From assembly GCA_032161045.1 (NCBI GenBank), contig JAVHTH010000012.1: a stretch of DNA of 64,000 nt; one strand, written 5' to 3'. Origin of the DNA: Fervidibacter sinensis (GTDB lineage Bacteria > Armatimonadota > Fervidibacteria > Fervidibacterales > Fervidibacteraceae). Both the position numbers and the translations under genes were made by a program. The notes under the pieces are model-generated. The model was not told where the DNA came from, did not search any database, and worked only from the letters and a program-made list of their open reading frames with translations. Shown here in pieces: positions 1 to 8,169 of the stretch; position 1 is the stretch's first letter, and each line of letters begins with the position of its first letter.

Positions 1-2
1 GC

Positions 3-608
3 TATTACGCCAAAATGTTCCCCACCATCAACGAACTTCAAATTGGCATCACGCCCGGAACGGATGCACCGGTCTTTGAAACCGATTTTGGGCGAGTTGG
101 GTTTGCGATTTGCTTTGATCTCAACTTTCACGAAGTCGCCCAAAAGTTAAAAGCCAATGGCGCCGAAATGGTTTGCTTCGTGTCAATGTATCCCGGTGGA
201 AAGCAGGTTCAGTTTTGGGCACTGGAGTATGGATTTTGGATGGTGACTGCGATTGCGCTCCCGCAAAGTATGGTCGTCAACCCGTTGGGGCGAATCGTTG
301 CAACTGCCCAACCCCAATATCAACCGCTGGTCAGTTGCCGAATCAATTTGGACTGCGTTGTCGCCCACCTTGACTACAACTATGAGAAGTTGCCCGAACT
401 CAAAAAGCGATATGGTGCTGACGCTGAAGTTGAAATCGCTCAACCTGAAGGGCGCTTTTTGCTCTCGTGCAACCGAACCGACACGAATGTTCGGGAATGG
501 GTTCGTGAGTTCGGGTTAGAACCACTTGATGACTATTTTGCCAGAGCGAGGAGGGAGCGAGTAAAAGTTTTAGCCAGCAAAGATGCTGGTGACGAGGAAG
601 CACGATAG
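3..608 (+). CDS. Carbon-nitrogen hydrolase (nitrilase superfamily), 5' end cut by the window
   Basis: The reading frame is open to the left edge, so the gene starts outside the window. The visible part opens with Y-Y-A-K-M-F-P-T, which fits the catalytic Lys region of nitrilases (YxK-x-H/F-P). The Cys nucleophile lies in F-A-I-C-F-D-L, residue 33 counted from the ATG at 15. The catalytic Glu should lie in the missing N-terminal part. Family members hydrolyse nitriles, amides or carbamoyl groups in the cytoplasm; the substrate cannot be told. The charged C-terminal tail is typical of an extension beyond the core. It is followed on the same strand by a sulfatase after 74 bases. Confidence 0.85.
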   Translation, partial: YYAKMFPTINELQIGITPGTDAPVFETDFGRVGFAICFDLNFHEVAQKLKANGAEMVCFVSMYPGGKQVQFWALEYGFWMVTAIALPQSMVVNPLGRIVATAQPQYQPLVSCRINLDCVVAHLDYNYEKLPELKKRYGADAEVEIAQPEGRFLLSCNRTDTNVREWVREFGLEPLDDYFARARRERVKVLASKDAGDEEAR

Positions 609-682
609 TTCAAGGGGGCAAGACCAGTTTTGTCAATATGCACCCGCCCTCGCCAAAACCGGTTGGAGCGAGGTGAAAAACT

Positions 683-2101
683 GTGGAGGGCGAAAAGGTT
701 GATTGGCAAGTGGGCAGGCGAAAGTTTATTGCAACGGTTGCAGGCGCTGTCGGACTAACGGCGCTCACGAAGGTTCAAGGTGACGAACTTTTTCCAGTGC
801 CGAAACGCATCCCGAACATCTTGTTCATCTCCGCCGATGATTTGGGATACGCTGAACTTGGAGTTCAAGGTTGCAAAGACATCCCAACGCCAAACATTGA
901 CTCCATCGCCCAAAATGGGATTCGGTTCACGAACGGTTATGTTTCCTGCCCAGTTTGTGCACCTACACGGGCAGGCTGGATTACGGGCAAGTATCAGCAA
1001 AGATTCGGGTTTGAATTTAACCCCGGCGGAGCGCCACAGGAGGAGTTTGGTCTTCCCTTGACAGAACTCACAATTGCTGAGCGGCTCAGAAAACTTGGCT
1101 ACGCGACGGGTTGCTTTGGGAAGTGGCATCTTGGTTTCAGGCGGGAGTTCCATCCTTTGAACCGAGGTTTTGACGAGTTTTATGGGTTTCTCGGCGGTGC
1201 CCATCCCTATTTGCCAACCGCTGACCGAAAGCGAATGGCTATTTTGAGGGGTTATGAACCGGTTGACAAATTTGAGTTCACGACGATGGACTTTGTGAGG
1301 GAAGCGATTTCGTTCATTGAGCGCCACCGCAATCGCCCTTTCTTCGTCTATCTCGCATTTAATGCCGTTCATTCACCATTGCAGGCACCGGAAGAATACA
1401 TCGCCCGCTTCAAACGGATTGAAAACCCGACGCGCCGAATTTTCGCAGCGATGCTTTCGGCTCTTGACGATGCTGTCGGGATGGTGCTTGCCAAATTGCG
1501 GGACCTGAAACTTGAAGAGGACACGATCGTTTTCTTCATCAGCGACAACGGTGGTCCGACAAGGCAAACAAGTTCCCGCAACGACCCATTGAGGGGCTTT
1601 AAAGGTCAAGTGCTTGAGGGAGGAATCCGAGTGCCTTTTTTGATGCAGTGGAAAGGGCATTTGCCGGCGGGCAAGGTTTACGAGCATCCGGTCATTTCAC
1701 TTGACATTTGCCCAACAATCCTTGCCGCCGTTGGTGTTGAAATCCCGAAGGAAATTGATGGAGTAAACTTGTTGCCGTTCCTAACAGGTGAAAAGGAGGG
1801 TCAACCTCACGAAGCGCTCTTTTGGAGATTTGGTCGTCAATGGGCAGTTCGCATGGACGATTTCAAACTTGTCTGCAGCCCTCAAGGACTTGGCTCAACC
1901 GAGCCTCACCTCTTCAACCTCGCAGAGGATGTTGGCGAAACAGTGAACCTTGCGTCAAAACTTCCAAAGAAGGTCAAGGAACTGAAAGAGGCTTATGACG
2001 AGTGGAACTCAAAGAACATACCGCCAAAGTGGCAAGGTGGAGCGGCGCAAAGACTACAACAACAGTTGCGCCGAAGGCAAAGACAAAATTTGAGGCAGTA
2101 G
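683..2101 (+). CDS. Exported arylsulfatase-type sulfatase
   Basis: GTG start. The N-terminus has R-R-K-F-I followed by a short hydrophobic stretch, which looks like a Tat-type signal, so the enzyme probably acts outside the cytoplasmic membrane. The alkaline-phosphatase-fold core begins with I-L-F-I-S-A-D-D-L-G (metal-binding Asp pair near residues 52-53). The formylglycine motif C-A-P-T-R starts at Cys92. Further conserved parts are G-K-W-H-L-G and S-D-N-G-G. The length of 472 fits family S1 sulfatases that remove sulfate esters from polysaccharides or small aryl sulfates. No maturase (anSME or FGE) is encoded in the window. The exact substrate is unknown. Confidence 0.9.
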   Translation: MEGEKVDWQVGRRKFIATVAGAVGLTALTKVQGDELFPVPKRIPNILFISADDLGYAELGVQGCKDIPTPNIDSIAQNGIRFTNGYVSCPVCAPTRAGWITGKYQQRFGFEFNPGGAPQEEFGLPLTELTIAERLRKLGYATGCFGKWHLGFRREFHPLNRGFDEFYGFLGGAHPYLPTADRKRMAILRGYEPVDKFEFTTMDFVREAISFIERHRNRPFFVYLAFNAVHSPLQAPEEYIARFKRIENPTRRIFAAMLSALDDAVGMVLAKLRDLKLEEDTIVFFISDNGGPTRQTSSRNDPLRGFKGQVLEGGIRVPFLMQWKGHLPAGKVYEHPVISLDICPTILAAVGVEIPKEIDGVNLLPFLTGEKEGQPHEALFWRFGRQWAVRMDDFKLVCSPQGLGSTEPHLFNLAEDVGETVNLASKLPKKVKELKEAYDEWNSKNIPPKWQGGAAQRLQQQLRRRQRQNLRQ

Positions 2102-2118
2102 CAAACGGAGGGTGAGAA

Positions 2119-2628
2119 ATGGCTCGTAAAACTGATTTGAAAGCGGTGCTTAAACTCGTTAAACCGAAGCAAGTTAAGTTTTGGCATGACGAGCAAGGGC
2201 GCTTTTGCGCCCGCATTGAGGGCGAAGGTGAGTTTGTGAATGTCAAGCCTGTCCGGAATTTCCCCATCCAAGCCCGCGACAGGTTAATCAGCCTGCTTGA
2301 CGAAAATGACAACGAAATCGCAATCTTGACGACCGTTCACGGTCTTGACCCAAAATCGCGAGAGGCTTTGGAAGAGGAACTTGCGAAACGATATTTCGTT
2401 CCCGTCATCCAAGCCATTCACCACATTGAAGGTCGCTTCGGGATAACGAGGTGGTTCGTCACGACGGACAAAGGCGAACGGGTTTTTGATGTCCGGGAAC
2501 GAAGCGATGTCAGATACTACCCCGGTCGGCGAGTCGTCATCCGAGATGCCGACGGCAACCTATACGAAATTCCCGACTACGCCCAACTTGACCCGTATAG
2601 CCGTGCGTTGCTGGAAGAAGCAACATAA
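2119..2628 (+). CDS. DUF1854 family protein, copy 1
   Basis: A 169-residue protein with a good ribosome site (GGAGGGTGAG) seven bases before the ATG. The tandem beta-rich pattern, the D-P-x-S-R-x-A-L-x-E-E-L segment near residue 75 and the closing Y-x-I-P-D-x-x-x-L-D-P-x-S segment are typical of DUF1854. This family is usually encoded beside an ABC exporter and is annotated in some databases as cyanophycin-metabolism associated. A second copy lies convergently 25 bases away and a matching exporter follows 1.3 kb downstream. The molecular function is unknown. It starts 17 bases after the sulfatase stop and may share its transcript. Confidence 0.8.
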   Translation: MARKTDLKAVLKLVKPKQVKFWHDEQGRFCARIEGEGEFVNVKPVRNFPIQARDRLISLLDENDNEIAILTTVHGLDPKSREALEEELAKRYFVPVIQAIHHIEGRFGITRWFVTTDKGERVFDVRERSDVRYYPGRRVVIRDADGNLYEIPDYAQLDPYSRALLEEAT

Positions 2629-2653
2629 CGAGCGTGGCATAAGTTTGCATGGC

Positions 2654-3163
2654 TCACACCAACCATCTTTTCAGCAGTGCGAAACTGATTGGGTCAAGGG
2701 CGGTAATGTCCGGGATGTAATAGCGGTTTCCGTCCAAGTCAACCAAGACGCACCTGTGAGGTTCAGGTTGCTCCAAGCCTTCTTGAGATGCCCTTGTCAA
2801 AAATCGCCGATTGCCCCGGTCAGTCTCAACTTCCCAGAGCAGCATTCCCAGCCTTTCCCTAACGCTGACGATTCTCTTGATGATGGGAACGAGGTATCTC
2901 CGCTCCAATTCTTCCTTGACAACTCTTTGACTCTCCGGCTCAAGTTCCGACAGGTCACGAATTAGCCCAATCTCCCGGTTCATTGCGTCTCGGACACTTA
3001 TGTATTTGTCAGGGTCAGTCAGCGGGAAGCAGCGATAGACCGAAACTTTCCAGTAACTGCGTTCTTCCCCGATGGTGAGTCTTAAAACTCCTTTGTGTTT
3101 GAAGAACCGCAAAGTTTTCGGGTCAAGCCAAATCAATTCGGCAACTTGCTGCTCACCGTTCAT
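2654..3163 (-). CDS. DUF1854 family protein, copy 2
   Basis: A 169-residue paralogue of the gene at 2119-2628, on the opposite strand and of identical length. It repeats the landmark segments: L-E-P-E-S-Q-R-V-V-K-E-E-L-E-R-R-Y near the middle and Y-Y-I-P-D-I-T-A-L-D-P at the end. Divergence between the two copies is large, so this is an old duplication and not a recent one. It lies on the same strand as the ABC exporter at 3895-6114 and downstream of it, separated by a toxin-antitoxin-like pair. An accessory role for the exporter is an inference from known gene neighbourhoods of the family. Confidence 0.78.
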   Translation of the reverse strand: MNGEQQVAELIWLDPKTLRFFKHKGVLRLTIGEERSYWKVSVYRCFPLTDPDKYISVRDAMNREIGLIRDLSELEPESQRVVKEELERRYLVPIIKRIVSVRERLGMLLWEVETDRGNRRFLTRASQEGLEQPEPHRCVLVDLDGNRYYIPDITALDPISFALLKRWLV

Positions 3164-3206
3164 TCGCTTTCACCTCTCCGACGCAATTGCGCGGGCGCAA
3201 AAAGAT

Positions 3207-3575
3207 TCAACAATGCTTTGGCAACTTCCTTTGCCGGACTTGCCTTGGCGTGACAGTAGTGAAGTAACCTTCAAGCCTTTCACCTCGTTCCCTCAAAACC
3301 TGCATCAACCTTTCAGCCATCTTTTCTGGCTCATTTTGCACACCCCTGAGCAAAATGACCCTAAAGGCTTCTTGACCGCCCCGAAAAATCAACTCGCCAA
3401 AATCTTGAACATCGCAGGTGATGAGGAGATAGCGGTTTACATGCGCGAACTGCAGTATCATTTCGTCAGGCGTAGGTTTTGGAAAGACCTCACGAGCCCA
3501 AAGAACCTCAAATCCAGCATTCTGAAGGCACTTGACAACAGAGTAAGGAATGCACTTGTCGCACAGGAGCCTTAA
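3207..3575 (-). CDS. DUF5615 (PIN-like) toxin, start codon apparently lost
   Basis: Homology to DUF5615 begins with L-R-L-L-C-D-K-C-I-P, which aligns with the usual start M-K-F-L-A-D-E-x-L-P, and continues with L-I-T-C-D-V-Q-D-F-G-E-L, the second acidic cluster of PIN-like nucleases. The codon at the expected start is TTA, which is not a start codon. The acidic residue after the first Asp is Lys. The frame stays open upstream to an ATG at 3791, but that stretch lies over the DUF433 gene and looks like noise. A CTG at 3566 is the only nearby alternative. The gene overlaps the DUF433 stop by four bases, as expected for a coupled pair. It may be a silenced toxin. Confidence 0.6.
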   Translation of the reverse strand, partial: LRLLCDKCIPYSVVKCLQNAGFEVLWAREVFPKPTPDEMILQFAHVNRYLLITCDVQDFGELIFRGGQEAFRVILLRGVQNEPEKMAERLMQVLRERGERLEGYFTTVTPRQVRQRKLPKHC

Positions 3576-3841
3576 AGTGGCACAGCCACTTGTTTCCGAC
3601 GCCTCACTTGTTTGGGAACTGTTCGTTTCTTGTAAGCCTTGTCCGCTGCCCATGCAAAGATTGCCTGCATTTCTTCGTCGCTGACCCGATATTCTTCCTT
3701 CACTCGTTCCACTGGAACGCCCACTGCCAGCATTGACAAAATAGCCCATATAGGCACCCCCGATGACTTCAGGAAAGGACGCCCGAAGCAAATTTTCGGG
3801 TCAACACCAATGTGCTGTTCCCATTCCTTTTTTGCCTTCAC
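3572..3841 (-). CDS. DUF433 antitoxin-like protein
   Basis: An 89-residue protein with GTG start. The central segment (GRP-x5-G-V-P-I-W-A-I-L near residues 20-35, then V-x-x-E-Y-x-V-S-D-E-E-M-Q-A-I-F-A-W-A) fits DUF433, a winged-helix-like family that usually precedes a DUF5615 PIN-like toxin, as it does here. The C-terminal tail is basic (K-Q-V-R-R-R-K-Q). The frame is open upstream of the GTG without a better start, so a few N-terminal residues could be missing. The likely role is DNA binding and toxin neutralisation. It follows the ABC exporter by 53 bases on the same strand. Confidence 0.7.
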   Translation of the reverse strand: MKAKKEWEQHIGVDPKICFGRPFLKSSGVPIWAILSMLAVGVPVERVKEEYRVSDEEMQAIFAWAADKAYKKRTVPKQVRRRKQVAVPL

Positions 3842-3894
3842 GGTTTCATCACCGCCTTCAAGTTTCCTCAGCGACTCAGCGATTAGGTAATGCC

Positions 3895-6114
3895 TTATCT
3901 CTGAACCGCTCTCAACTTGACGACTTCCTGATAAGTTTGGACGAGCCGGTAAAATTCGCCTTGCTTTTGCATCAGTTCGTCGTGGGTTCCTATTTCCGCG
4001 ATTTGACCTTCCTTGAGCACGATGAGTTTGTTGGCGCTTCGCAGAGTCGCTAACCGATGGGCTATTGCGAAAGTTGTTCGTCCCTTGACAAGTCGTTCAA
4101 TCGCTTCTTGAATTTGCCGCTCGGTCTCAACATCAACTTGCGATGTTGCCTCGTCCAAGATGATGATTCGCGGGTCAGGTAATAAGGCACGCGCGATGGC
4201 AATTCGCTGCCGTTCGCCGACCGACAGCCCTTGCCCCCGTTCGCCGACTTGAGTGTCGTAGCCGTCGGGCTTTTGAGTGACGATGAAGTCATGGGCGTTG
4301 GCAATTTTTGCGGCTCGGATGATTTCCTCTTTCGTTGCGTCAGGCTTTGCGAAGGCGATATTTTCGGCTATCGTGCCGGAAAAGAGGAAGGTGTCTTGAG
4401 GGACCAAGCCAATCTGGCGCCTCAAGTCGCTGCGACGAATTTTGCGAATGTCAATACCGTCAATGAGAATTTGCCCCTCGTCCACATCGTAGAAGCGACA
4501 GATCAGGTTAATGGTCGTCGTCTTTCCTGCGCCACTATGTCCAACGAGACCGACCATTTCACCCGGCTCAACGACAAAACTTATGCCCTTAAGCACAGGA
4601 CGGTGTTTCTCATAACCGAACACGACATTTTTGAACTCAACTCGTCCCTCAATTCGCGGGATTGAAATCGCTTCTGGTTCGTCGGTCTCTGGCGGAGTGT
4701 CAAGGATCTCAAAAAGTCGCTCCGCTGCTGTCAGGGAGCGGGAAGCCCAGTTAATCAGCCAAGAAAGCGATTGCAAAGGTGCGTAGAACATGCCCAAGTA
4801 GAACAGGAACGCCATGAGTGTTCCGAGAGTCATTGCTTCGCCCAAAACTTGCCTACCGCCAACATACCAAACGAGTAGCGTTCCCATCGCCGTAAAGAGA
4901 GAAATTGTCGCGAAAAGCATTGCCCAAGTCCGTTCAACAGTGATGACGCTCCCGATCAATTCACTGCTTCTTTGGGCGAACCGAGAAATTTCTCGGTTCT
5001 CTTGGGCGAAAGCCCTGACAACCCTTAAGCCGGACAAACTTTCGTTGAGCAAAGCATTAAGCCGACCCCATCGTTGCCAAACTCGGTGCATCAACGCTCG
5101 CACGAACCTCCAAAATCCCATGCCGACGAGGGTTATAAGCGGGGCAGGAATTAACACAAGCAGCGCCAGTTTCCAGTTCATCGCGAACAAAGCAACGCCA
5201 ATGCCGACCAGTTGCAAGATGTTCAAACCCAAATCCTGAACTCCCCACATCAGGAACATTTGCACAGCCTGCGTATCTTGGTTCACCCGCGAAATGACAC
5301 TGCCAAGTTGCTGCTTGTCGTAAAAGCGAAAACTGAGCAGGTGAAGGTGTTGGAAAAGTTGGCAACGGATGTCATGAGTGAGCCTGCTGCCGAGCCAAGC
5401 CGATAGCCAACTTTGAACGACGCTTAAACCGGCAATCAACAATCGCGATGCACCGAAAGCCAAAACCAGAACCGCAAGCCACCAATAACGGGTTTCCGTC
5501 GGAATAGGTTCTTTCGGAGCGAGCACTATGTCCATCAACGGTTTGTTAAGTGCAGGTGGCAACAAGCCAAGTCCCGTCGCAACTATTGACAACAAACTGA
5601 GGGTGAGTGCTTGCCACCAGTAGGGCTTGAGGTAGCGAAGTAACCGCAAAGCCGTTTTAGTCTTTGGCGCACAAATTGGGCAGACTTTGGTCCCATGTTC
5701 AAGCGGGAAACCACAATTGGGACAGCGGCGAATGTCTTCCTCGTAAGGCGGGAGTTCCTCGCCCTTGACAAGGCTGTTTAACGCTTTCGCAACTTGGGCG
5801 AATTTTCTTGCGTGCGTGTTGGTGTATCGGAGCAACTCCTCAAAAGTCCCATCGGTTCGTTTGACGACTAATGAGCCGCCGCCAATCAACGGTTCGGCGA
5901 AAACCTCCGCAATTTGGTCAAGGGGCAACTCACCAGCAAGTCTTGGCAAGTCTCCGTCCAACTCAAAAACTTGGACTTTGCCGTCCGTGACGATTAGCCA
6001 TTGCTCACCGAACTGACCATCCCTCTTAAGGTCGGTTGACATCGCTAACTTCGGCTCGTGACCGTTGAGAGTTTCCTTCAGCGTTTCAGGAAGCGGCTCA
6101 ACATAACTGCCCAT
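3895..6114 (-). CDS. ABC exporter with N-terminal PH-like domain and zinc ribbon (DUF1854-partner type)
   Basis: A 739-residue half-exporter. Residues about 35-115 form a beta-rich PH-like domain. A zinc ribbon follows with Cys131, Cys134, Cys145 and Cys148. The six-helix membrane domain spans about 165-460. The ATPase has Walker A G-H-S-G-A-G-K-T-T (Lys531), signature L-S-V-G-E-R-Q (about 630), Walker B I-I-I-L-D-E-A (about 650) and the H-loop His near 686, so it should be active as a homodimer. The ribbon-plus-exporter layout is the one found next to DUF1854 proteins and sometimes cyanophycin-like synthetases. No synthetase is present in this window, so the cargo is unknown. Confidence 0.9.
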   Translation of the reverse strand: MGSYVEPLPETLKETLNGHEPKLAMSTDLKRDGQFGEQWLIVTDGKVQVFELDGDLPRLAGELPLDQIAEVFAEPLIGGGSLVVKRTDGTFEELLRYTNTHARKFAQVAKALNSLVKGEELPPYEEDIRRCPNCGFPLEHGTKVCPICAPKTKTALRLLRYLKPYWWQALTLSLLSIVATGLGLLPPALNKPLMDIVLAPKEPIPTETRYWWLAVLVLAFGASRLLIAGLSVVQSWLSAWLGSRLTHDIRCQLFQHLHLLSFRFYDKQQLGSVISRVNQDTQAVQMFLMWGVQDLGLNILQLVGIGVALFAMNWKLALLVLIPAPLITLVGMGFWRFVRALMHRVWQRWGRLNALLNESLSGLRVVRAFAQENREISRFAQRSSELIGSVITVERTWAMLFATISLFTAMGTLLVWYVGGRQVLGEAMTLGTLMAFLFYLGMFYAPLQSLSWLINWASRSLTAAERLFEILDTPPETDEPEAISIPRIEGRVEFKNVVFGYEKHRPVLKGISFVVEPGEMVGLVGHSGAGKTTTINLICRFYDVDEGQILIDGIDIRKIRRSDLRRQIGLVPQDTFLFSGTIAENIAFAKPDATKEEIIRAAKIANAHDFIVTQKPDGYDTQVGERGQGLSVGERQRIAIARALLPDPRIIILDEATSQVDVETERQIQEAIERLVKGRTTFAIAHRLATLRSANKLIVLKEGQIAEIGTHDELMQKQGEFYRLVQTYQEVVKLRAVQR

Positions 6115-6185
6115 TATGATTCACCCCGTCCCTTTTTTGTCGGTTTGAGACAATTGTGGCACGGATGATACAAGTAAGCGGTAGG

Positions 6186-8030
6186 TCATTTTCCCCACTC
6201 TTCAAGCGGAAGCAAAGGTGGTAACTTCTTCTCTGCCTCACTCACGACGGGTTGTAACATCACGCTCAACCTTACCGCCGAAACACCTTTCAAGTTCACA
6301 GCAAGTTTGCGGATACCTTTGTTCGGGTTCTGACCTTTCGGGTCAGGCGAAGTCGGCAAGGGTCTCGCATCCATAGCGATGAAACGAGCATCTTCGGGGG
6401 AAAGCAAAACTACACGCAATTGCGAGTTTCCTTGAACCAAAATAGCCGTTTTGCCGTCGTCACTGAATTGAACGATTGCGGGAGTGTGCATGAACCACCA
6501 AATTTCGCCTTGTTGCCTCAGCGTTATTTCATCTTGCACCACAACAAACCGACCTTTGCGGTCAAGCATAACTCCGCGCATCACTTTTTCAGCGTGACGA
6601 GCATAAGCAGGTGTCAAGTCAGCAATCGCAAATGCCCTTTCCGGCAGAGACACGAATTTGACGATTTTTGCCTCCGCCCTCGGGTCTTGGTCTGGTTCGT
6701 GCGATGGGTTGATAACAAGCGTGTTGTGACCTTCAGCCCGAAGCCGGTAGTAAGTCCAGCGCTCGCGACCGAAAAAGCCCGGCAAGTTGTAATCGTCGGC
6801 ACCCAAATCAATTGCCCAACGATGACCTAAGGCATCAAGAACGAAAGTTCCGATATCAAGATGGCTGTGGTTAAACTTGTTGTCGCCCGCTTTGAAAGCG
6901 ACGAAAATCGCTTCTCTGTCGTTCCATGCCGTCCTCATAGTGGCGACCTCAACATAGCGGAAGTATTTGTCAAGTGGCAAACCTTCCACTTGCGGGTTTT
7001 TGCCTCGCTCGTCAAACCAAATCAGGTCAAGTGGGTGAGGTGAAGCGTGAGTGCGAGCATACCAAGCGTAGACTGGTCGGTTGAATTTGCGGGCAAGCCA
7101 AAACATTTGCGGCGCTCTCAAAGTCCCGTCACCGCCGTCAGCGAAATTGAAAGTCCGACCCGTCGGTCCAGTGATGTAAATCGGGAACAAGCCAGTCTCG
7201 GCAAAGCCGGGCATTTGGGAAAGCCCCAAATCCGTCCCAACGGCAGTTTCAAGCGCTGCGAGGAAAACGCAATTGTAACTCGTTGCGTAGTTCCAATAGC
7301 CCGGACCTTCGCCCCAAGCACCGTCGGGAGCAAACTCCCGCATAGGGATTTGAAGCGATTGAACGGCATGGTTTAAAGTCTCGCTGCACAAATCTGGCAC
7401 TTCGTCAAGCAACGCCAAAGCAGCCATCCCAATTCCGCCATTGCAGACTTGGTTCCAGTTGTGTCTCGCCTGAGACCACCAGCCCTTTTCGCGGTAAATC
7501 TTGAGGGCAGGCAAAATCGCTTTCTGAACCATTGCATCTCGCAAAACTTTCCGCTGTTCATCGTTCCATTCGTGATAGAGCCAATCGTAGCCAATGGCGA
7601 AGGCGTGAGCCATTTCAGCAGTGTCAAGGAAGTGACGCGGGTTCCAATCTGGGAAATTCGCAGCGGTTTCAAGTTCACGCCATGTCCGTTCAAGATAGCG
7701 CTTATCGCCATCCAATCGGTAAAGCAGCGCGAGGGTATAAACCCGCGACAAAACTCTTCTGCTTGTCGCCAAAAGCCTCAGTCCATCGGGAATTTCATAT
7801 CGCGAAGGTGGCTCTTGGCAAATCCGTTCGGCTTGATTTTTGAGCCTTTGATAAAATTCACGAGCCTGAGGGTTTGCTTGGACAAGTTTCTGCACTCGCT
7901 CAAAATCCGCCCTCGTTGCCAAAAGCCTCGGTCGCTCCTTTCGGACTTTCTCAACCCAATCGTTGGGAGCACCAACGAGGGTGCAAATTATAAGCCCCAG
8001 AGAGAAACCCAACCACACCCAGTTACCCAT
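6186..8030 (-). CDS. Secreted heparinase II/III-family polysaccharide lyase
   Basis: A 614-residue protein with a signal peptide (W-L-G-F-S-L-G-L-I-I, cleavage near 20). Residues about 35-340 form the (alpha/alpha) toroid with N-W-N-Q-V-C-N-G-G (Asn191 region) and G-E-G-P-G-Y-W-N-Y (near 240-248). From about 355 the beta-sandwich heparinase domain carries N-H-S-H-L-D (His388, His390), a zinc- and substrate-site hallmark, then G-H-N-T-L-V-I-N. Family enzymes cleave uronic-acid polysaccharides such as heparan, alginate or ulvan by beta-elimination. The substrate here cannot be named. The neighbour on the same strand is a second toroid-type enzyme, suggesting a joint role on one polysaccharide. 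Confidence 0.85.
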   Translation of the reverse strand: MGNWVWLGFSLGLIICTLVGAPNDWVEKVRKERPRLLATRADFERVQKLVQANPQAREFYQRLKNQAERICQEPPSRYEIPDGLRLLATSRRVLSRVYTLALLYRLDGDKRYLERTWRELETAANFPDWNPRHFLDTAEMAHAFAIGYDWLYHEWNDEQRKVLRDAMVQKAILPALKIYREKGWWSQARHNWNQVCNGGIGMAALALLDEVPDLCSETLNHAVQSLQIPMREFAPDGAWGEGPGYWNYATSYNCVFLAALETAVGTDLGLSQMPGFAETGLFPIYITGPTGRTFNFADGGDGTLRAPQMFWLARKFNRPVYAWYARTHASPHPLDLIWFDERGKNPQVEGLPLDKYFRYVEVATMRTAWNDREAIFVAFKAGDNKFNHSHLDIGTFVLDALGHRWAIDLGADDYNLPGFFGRERWTYYRLRAEGHNTLVINPSHEPDQDPRAEAKIVKFVSLPERAFAIADLTPAYARHAEKVMRGVMLDRKGRFVVVQDEITLRQQGEIWWFMHTPAIVQFSDDGKTAILVQGNSQLRVVLLSPEDARFIAMDARPLPTSPDPKGQNPNKGIRKLAVNLKGVSAVRLSVMLQPVVSEAEKKLPPLLPLEEWGK

Positions 8031-8114
8031 CGTTGTTCCCTCCTTGCGTCAAAATTCCCACGCCACAAAAACTTTGACGCAAATGCAAATTCGGGAAATA
8101 TCAACCTGAGGCAG

Positions 8115-8135
8115 GGCGCAGTTTTAAACTGCGCC
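8115..8135. repeat. Near-perfect palindrome between the two lyase-type genes
   Basis: Ten-base arms (GGCGCAGTTT and AAACTGCGCC) around one T form a hairpin in the 139-base gap between the genes at 6186 and 8170. A similar arm-and-TTTTA pattern recurs at 21437-21503 and 19289-19308, so this may be a member of a small intergenic hairpin family. It could also act as an mRNA stabiliser or weak terminator inside the operon; no T-run follows on the minus strand. Confidence 0.5.
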
Positions 8136-8169
8136 GACAAAAAACTATTGGGGTGAACAAGTTTGGCGG

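Noticed and set aside
755..1372. 205-codon open frame antisense to the sulfatase gene
   Set aside because: It mirrors a strongly supported gene, has no ribosome site or recognisable motifs, and is typical of antisense frames at this base composition.
3576..3791. N-terminal extension of the DUF5615 frame to ATG 3791
   Set aside because: The added residues are Ser/Gly/Thr-rich noise lying over the DUF433 gene in another frame; homology starts only at 3575.
7449..8156. 235-codon open frame antisense to the heparinase-like gene
   Set aside because: Shadow of a conserved enzyme; the translation has no domain pattern and runs out past the real gene's start.
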